64,000 nucleotides of DNA from Pseudoduganella albidiflava (GTDB taxonomy: Bacteria; Pseudomonadota; Gammaproteobacteria; Burkholderiales; Burkholderiaceae_D): positions 1,736,001 through 1,800,000 of the forward strand of contig NZ_CP036401.1 of assembly GCF_004322755.1 (NCBI RefSeq). The letters run 5' to 3'. The stretch's first letter is position 1, and each line of letters begins with the position of its first letter. The notes under the pieces were generated by a model. The model was not told the DNA's origin and did no database searches. It saw only the letters and a list, made by a program, of their open reading frames with translations. A program made the translations under genes and the position numbers. Positions 61,159-64,000 of this stretch are shown here, piece by piece.

Positions 61159-61947
61159 ATGAATCTACAGTTATTGCAAGCCAAGCTGGGCCACAGTTTC
61201 GGGGATGCTGGATTGCTGCAGCAGGCCCTGACGCACCGCAGCCACAGCAGTTTGCATAACGAACGCCTGGAATTCCTCGGCGATTCGATCCTGAACTGCG
61301 TCGTGGCCTCGATCCTCTACGATCGATACCTGCAGATCGACGAAGGCGACCTGTCGCGGCTGCGCGCCAACCTGGTGAAGCAGCAATCGCTGTATGAAAT
61401 CGCCCAGAAGCTGGAGCTGTCGCAGTTCCTGCGGCTGGGCGAGGGCGAACTGAAATCGGGCGGCTTCCGCCGGCCGTCGATCCTGGCCGACACCCTCGAG
61501 GCGCTGCTGGGCGCGATCTTCCTCGATGCCGGATTCGATGCCGCGGCACGCGTGATCCGGGCGTTCTATATCCCGATCCTGGATACCGTCGATCCCCGCA
61601 CGCTGGGCAAGGATGCCAAGACGCTGCTGCAGGAATTCCTGCAGAGTAAAAAGATTTCACTGCCGCTGTACAACGTGGTCGCCACGCATGGCGCCGCGCA
61701 CAGCCAGGAATTCGAAATCGAGTGCCTGGTGCCCAAGCTGGGCATCCAGGTGTATGGCCGTGGCGGCAGCCGCCGTGCCGGCGAACAGGCAGCCGCCAAG
61801 CTGGCGCTGGAAGTGGCCGAGCAGGCCCTGCAGAAAGCACCGGCCGCCGCGCGCCGGGCCAAGCCGCGCGCCGCGCAGCTGAAACTGGCGGGCATCGCCA
61901 CCGTGCAGGGCGATGACCCGGCGGAAACAAAGCTCGCCAACAAATAA
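61159..61947 (+). CDS. rnc: Ribonuclease III
   Basis: 262 residues. Cuts double-stranded RNA, including rRNA precursors. Signature [16 protein letters not shown] with acidic catalytic residues, [18 protein letters not shown], then a double-stranded-RNA-binding domain (about 155-225) and a basic Ala/Lys tail of about 35 residues. Confidence 0.97.
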   Translation: MNLQLLQAKLGHSFGDAGLLQQALTHRSHSSLHNERLEFLGDSILNCVVASILYDRYLQIDEGDLSRLRANLVKQQSLYEIAQKLELSQFLRLGEGELKSGGFRRPSILADTLEALLGAIFLDAGFDAAARVIRAFYIPILDTVDPRTLGKDAKTLLQEFLQSKKISLPLYNVVATHGAAHSQEFEIECLVPKLGIQVYGRGGSRRAGEQAAAKLALEVAEQALQKAPAAARRAKPRAAQLKLAGIATVQGDDPAETKLANK

Positions 61948-61959
61948 CCGAGAAACATC

Positions 61960-62862
61960 ATGACCGACCCCACCACGCCCGCGGATTTTCGCTGCGGCTA
62001 CATTGCCATCGTCGGCCGCCCCAACGTGGGCAAGTCGACGCTGATGAACACCCTGATCGGCGCCAAGGTCAGCATCACCTCGCGCAAGGCGCAAACCACG
62101 CGCCACCGCATCACCGGTATCCAGACGCTGTCCGATGCGCAATTCATCTATGTCGATACGCCGGGCTTCCAGACCCGCCACTCGAACGCGCTGAACAAGA
62201 CGCTGAACAAGACCGTCACCGGCACGCTCGATTCGTCGGACGTGATCCTGTTCCTGGTGGAAGCCGGCACCTTCGGCGAGGCCGACCAGCAAGTCATCGA
62301 CCTGCTGCCGAAAGACGTGCCCGTGGTGCTGGTGATTAACAAGTCCGACCGCGTCAAGGACAAGGCCGTGCTGCTGCCGTTCGCGCAGCAGGTCGCGTCG
62401 AAATTCGACTTCGCCGCCGTGGTGCCGGTCTCGGCCAAGCTGCGCTTCCAGCTCGATGGCCTGCAAAACGAGATCAAGCGCCTGCTGCCGGAAAACCCGC
62501 CGATCTTCGGCGAAGACGACATCACCGACCGCAGCGAGAAATTCCTCGCCTCCGAGATCGTCCGCGAAAAGCTGTTCCGCTTCGTCGGCGACGAGCTGCC
62601 GTACACCAGCACCGTGCTGATCGAGAAGTTCGAACAGGAAGGCAACCTGCGGCGCATCTTCGCCGCCATCCTCGTCGAACGCGATGGCCACAAGTCGATG
62701 ATCATCGGTAACAAGGGTGCCCGCCTGAAGGAAGTCTCGACCCAGGCTCGCCTGGACATGGAAAAGCTGTTCGGCGGCCCGGTGTACCTGGAGATCTGGG
62801 TCAAGGTGAAGTCCGGCTGGGCCGACAACGAGGCCGGCCTGCGCGCCTACGGCTACGAGTAA
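61960..62862 (+). CDS. era: GTPase Era
   Basis: 300 residues. Ribosome assembly GTPase that binds the 3' end of 16S rRNA. G1 [10 protein letters not shown]3 DTPGFQ, G4 NKSDR, and the C-terminal KH domain (about 215-285, with [12 protein letters not shown]). 12 bases after rnc, the conserved pair. Confidence 0.97.
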   Translation: MTDPTTPADFRCGYIAIVGRPNVGKSTLMNTLIGAKVSITSRKAQTTRHRITGIQTLSDAQFIYVDTPGFQTRHSNALNKTLNKTVTGTLDSSDVILFLVEAGTFGEADQQVIDLLPKDVPVVLVINKSDRVKDKAVLLPFAQQVASKFDFAAVVPVSAKLRFQLDGLQNEIKRLLPENPPIFGEDDITDRSEKFLASEIVREKLFRFVGDELPYTSTVLIEKFEQEGNLRRIFAAILVERDGHKSMIIGNKGARLKEVSTQARLDMEKLFGGPVYLEIWVKVKSGWADNEAGLRAYGYE

Positions 62863-62869
62863 TCCGGCC

Positions 62870-63889
62870 ATGGCTAAGCGCCAGCCCACGGCCGGGCTCG
62901 TGTCCACACCGGGGTCGATCCCGGAAGCGGACACCAGCCCGTCACTTCCGGTCCCGGACACGGATGCCGCGCTGGCCGAAAACGCCGTCGATATCGCTAC
63001 CAGCGAGCAAGACCCCGCCACCGTGCCGGGCAATGAAACGACCGCCAGCGCAAGCCCGAGCCCGGCCATGGAAGTGCGCGACAACGCCGTCGCCTATTTG
63101 CTTAAATCGGTCCCGGCGCCGGCCCCGGCCGCGGCGCCACCCCAGCAGGCCCGCAAGCGTACCGCGCCGCGCACCGTGGGCACCCGCGTCAGCGGACAGC
63201 CCGCCTTCGTCCTCCACAGCTATCCGTACAAGGAAACCAGCCTGATCGTCGAGCTGCTGACGCGCGATTTCGGCCGCGTGGCGCTGATCGCAAAAGGCGC
63301 CAAGCGGCCGCACTCGCAGCTGCGCGGCGTGCTGCAGACGTTCCAGCCGCTGTCCACCGGCTGGACCGGCAAGAACGAGCTGCGCACGCTGACCGATGCC
63401 GACTGGGTCGGCGGCCTGCTGCCGCTGGAAAAGACCGCGCTGCTGTGCGGCTTCTACCTCAACGAGCTGCTGGTCAAGCTGCTGGCGCGCGACGACGCGC
63501 ACCCGGCGCTGTTCGACCACTACGTGTCGACGCTGAACCAGCTGGCCCACAACGAGCCGCCGCCGATCGTCTTGCGAAAGTTCGAAACGGCCTTACTTAA
63601 AGAGACCGGGGTGGCCGCGGACCTCACGCGCTGCGCGGACACGCGCGGCAAGGTGAAGGCGGCCGTGCAGTACGTGGTCGATCCCGAGCGCGGCCCGCGG
63701 CCCGCCCGCGACGACGACACGGCGCCCCGCGTGGCCGGCAAGACGCTGCTCGACATGCAGCGCGAGGAATACACCGATCCGGCCACGCAGGCGCAGAGCA
63801 AGCAGCTGATGCGCTTCCTGCTGGCGCACCAGCTGAACGGCGCGCCGCTGAACACGCGCCAGATCCTGATCGACCTGATGCAACTGTAG
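62870..63889 (+). CDS. recO: DNA repair protein RecO with long N-terminal extension
   Basis: 339 residues against about 240 usually. The first about 103 residues are Pro/Ala/Ser-rich and have no domain I recognise; the RecO OB-fold then begins at [21 protein letters not shown] and continues with [20 protein letters not shown]. RecO loads RecA on SSB-coated DNA with RecR. The ATG follows era by 7 bases; a later start is possible, but the extension is in frame throughout. Confidence 0.92.
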   Translation: MAKRQPTAGLVSTPGSIPEADTSPSLPVPDTDAALAENAVDIATSEQDPATVPGNETTASASPSPAMEVRDNAVAYLLKSVPAPAPAAAPPQQARKRTAPRTVGTRVSGQPAFVLHSYPYKETSLIVELLTRDFGRVALIAKGAKRPHSQLRGVLQTFQPLSTGWTGKNELRTLTDADWVGGLLPLEKTALLCGFYLNELLVKLLARDDAHPALFDHYVSTLNQLAHNEPPPIVLRKFETALLKETGVAADLTRCADTRGKVKAAVQYVVDPERGPRPARDDDTAPRVAGKTLLDMQREEYTDPATQAQSKQLMRFLLAHQLNGAPLNTRQILIDLMQL

Positions 63890-63896
63890 TGCCAAG

Positions 63897-63956
63897 CGCA
63901 ACAGCAACCGCAATAGCGACCGCAATAGCAAACGTCATAGCAAACCTCATAGCAAC
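63897..63956. repeat. 12-bp tandem repeat upstream of pdxJ
   Basis: Five units based on CGCAATAGCAAC fill the gap between recO and pdxJ and end 17 bases before the pdxJ ATG. Confidence 0.9.
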
Positions 63957-63973
63957 CGTAAAAAGAAGAGACC

Positions 63974-64000
63974 ATGAGCTTCCTGCACCCCTCCGGCACG
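63974..64000 (+). CDS. pdxJ: Pyridoxine 5'-phosphate synthase PdxJ (5' end only)
   Basis: Only nine codons (MSFLHPSGT) are in the window. The start is supported by AAGAAGAG upstream and by gene order: pdxJ follows recO in this group. Identification rests mainly on context. Confidence 0.6.

Overview
The window is a 64 kb stretch of a high-GC betaproteobacterial chromosome, most likely Oxalobacteraceae (a Massilia/Duganella/Pseudoduganella type). The evidence is gene order: yceD-rpmF-plsX-fabH-fabD-fabG-acpP-fabF followed by rpoE-rseA-mucD-(glutaredoxin-like)-lepA-lepB-DUF4845-rnc-era-recO-pdxJ, as in Burkholderiales. A PEP-CTERM protein, a GH39 enzyme, several c-di-GMP proteins and a REP-like GGGGTC/GACCCC repeat fit the same group. 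No phage, insertion sequence, CRISPR array or rRNA operon was seen.

Layout. 1-5.0 kb: six tandem paralogs of a two-membrane-segment protein (the first cut by the window edge), visibly less GC-rich than the rest. 5.1-5.4 kb: initiator tRNA-fMet (minus strand) with its own promoter and terminator, then a perfect 19-bp inverted repeat. 5.5-16.3 kb (minus strand): a methyltransferase, a repeat-containing hypothetical, a Cys-rich small protein, sbcD-sbcC, a PEP-CTERM protein and a PAS-GGDEF diguanylate cyclase. 16.6-27 kb (plus strand): DUF2804, a Pat-like CoA-ligase/GNAT protein whose ATP-grasp domain is cut down, a hemerythrin-like helical protein, DUF349, moaE and clpB. 27-34.4 kb: two large wHTH-ATPase regulators flanking a small protein and an aldehyde-dehydrogenase-like protein that appears to lack its catalytic Cys. 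34.4-45 kb: GH39 glycosidase with a membrane AraC regulator, a chemoreceptor, an AraC/MFS pair, rraA, rlmJ and an EAL-HDOD protein. 44.7-64 kb: the conserved lipid-synthesis, envelope-stress, secretion and RNA-processing block.

How the genes work together. plsX and fabH/D/G/acpP/fabF supply acyl chains for phospholipid. rpoE, an RseA homolog and MucD form an envelope-stress module, but here RseA ends in a Thr-rich low-complexity tail with no membrane helix and no rseB follows it. lepA-lepB-rnc-era-recO-pdxJ is the usual translation/secretion/RNA/repair string.

The most unusual thing is a class of short tandem repeats, nearly always in the gap just before a start codon and most often with a 12-bp period although the sequence differs at every site: before the diguanylate cyclase, plsX, the fabF-rpoE spacer gene, rseA (two arrays), lepA and pdxJ, and inside the Pat-like gene exactly where its ATP-grasp lobe is missing. 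Related arrays have 11-bp (20.2 kb), 17-bp (57.4 kb, carrying copies of the start codon) and about 45-bp (fabH-fabD, with hairpins) periods. Other items worth a look are the paralog array and the dead aldehyde-dehydrogenase between two regulators.
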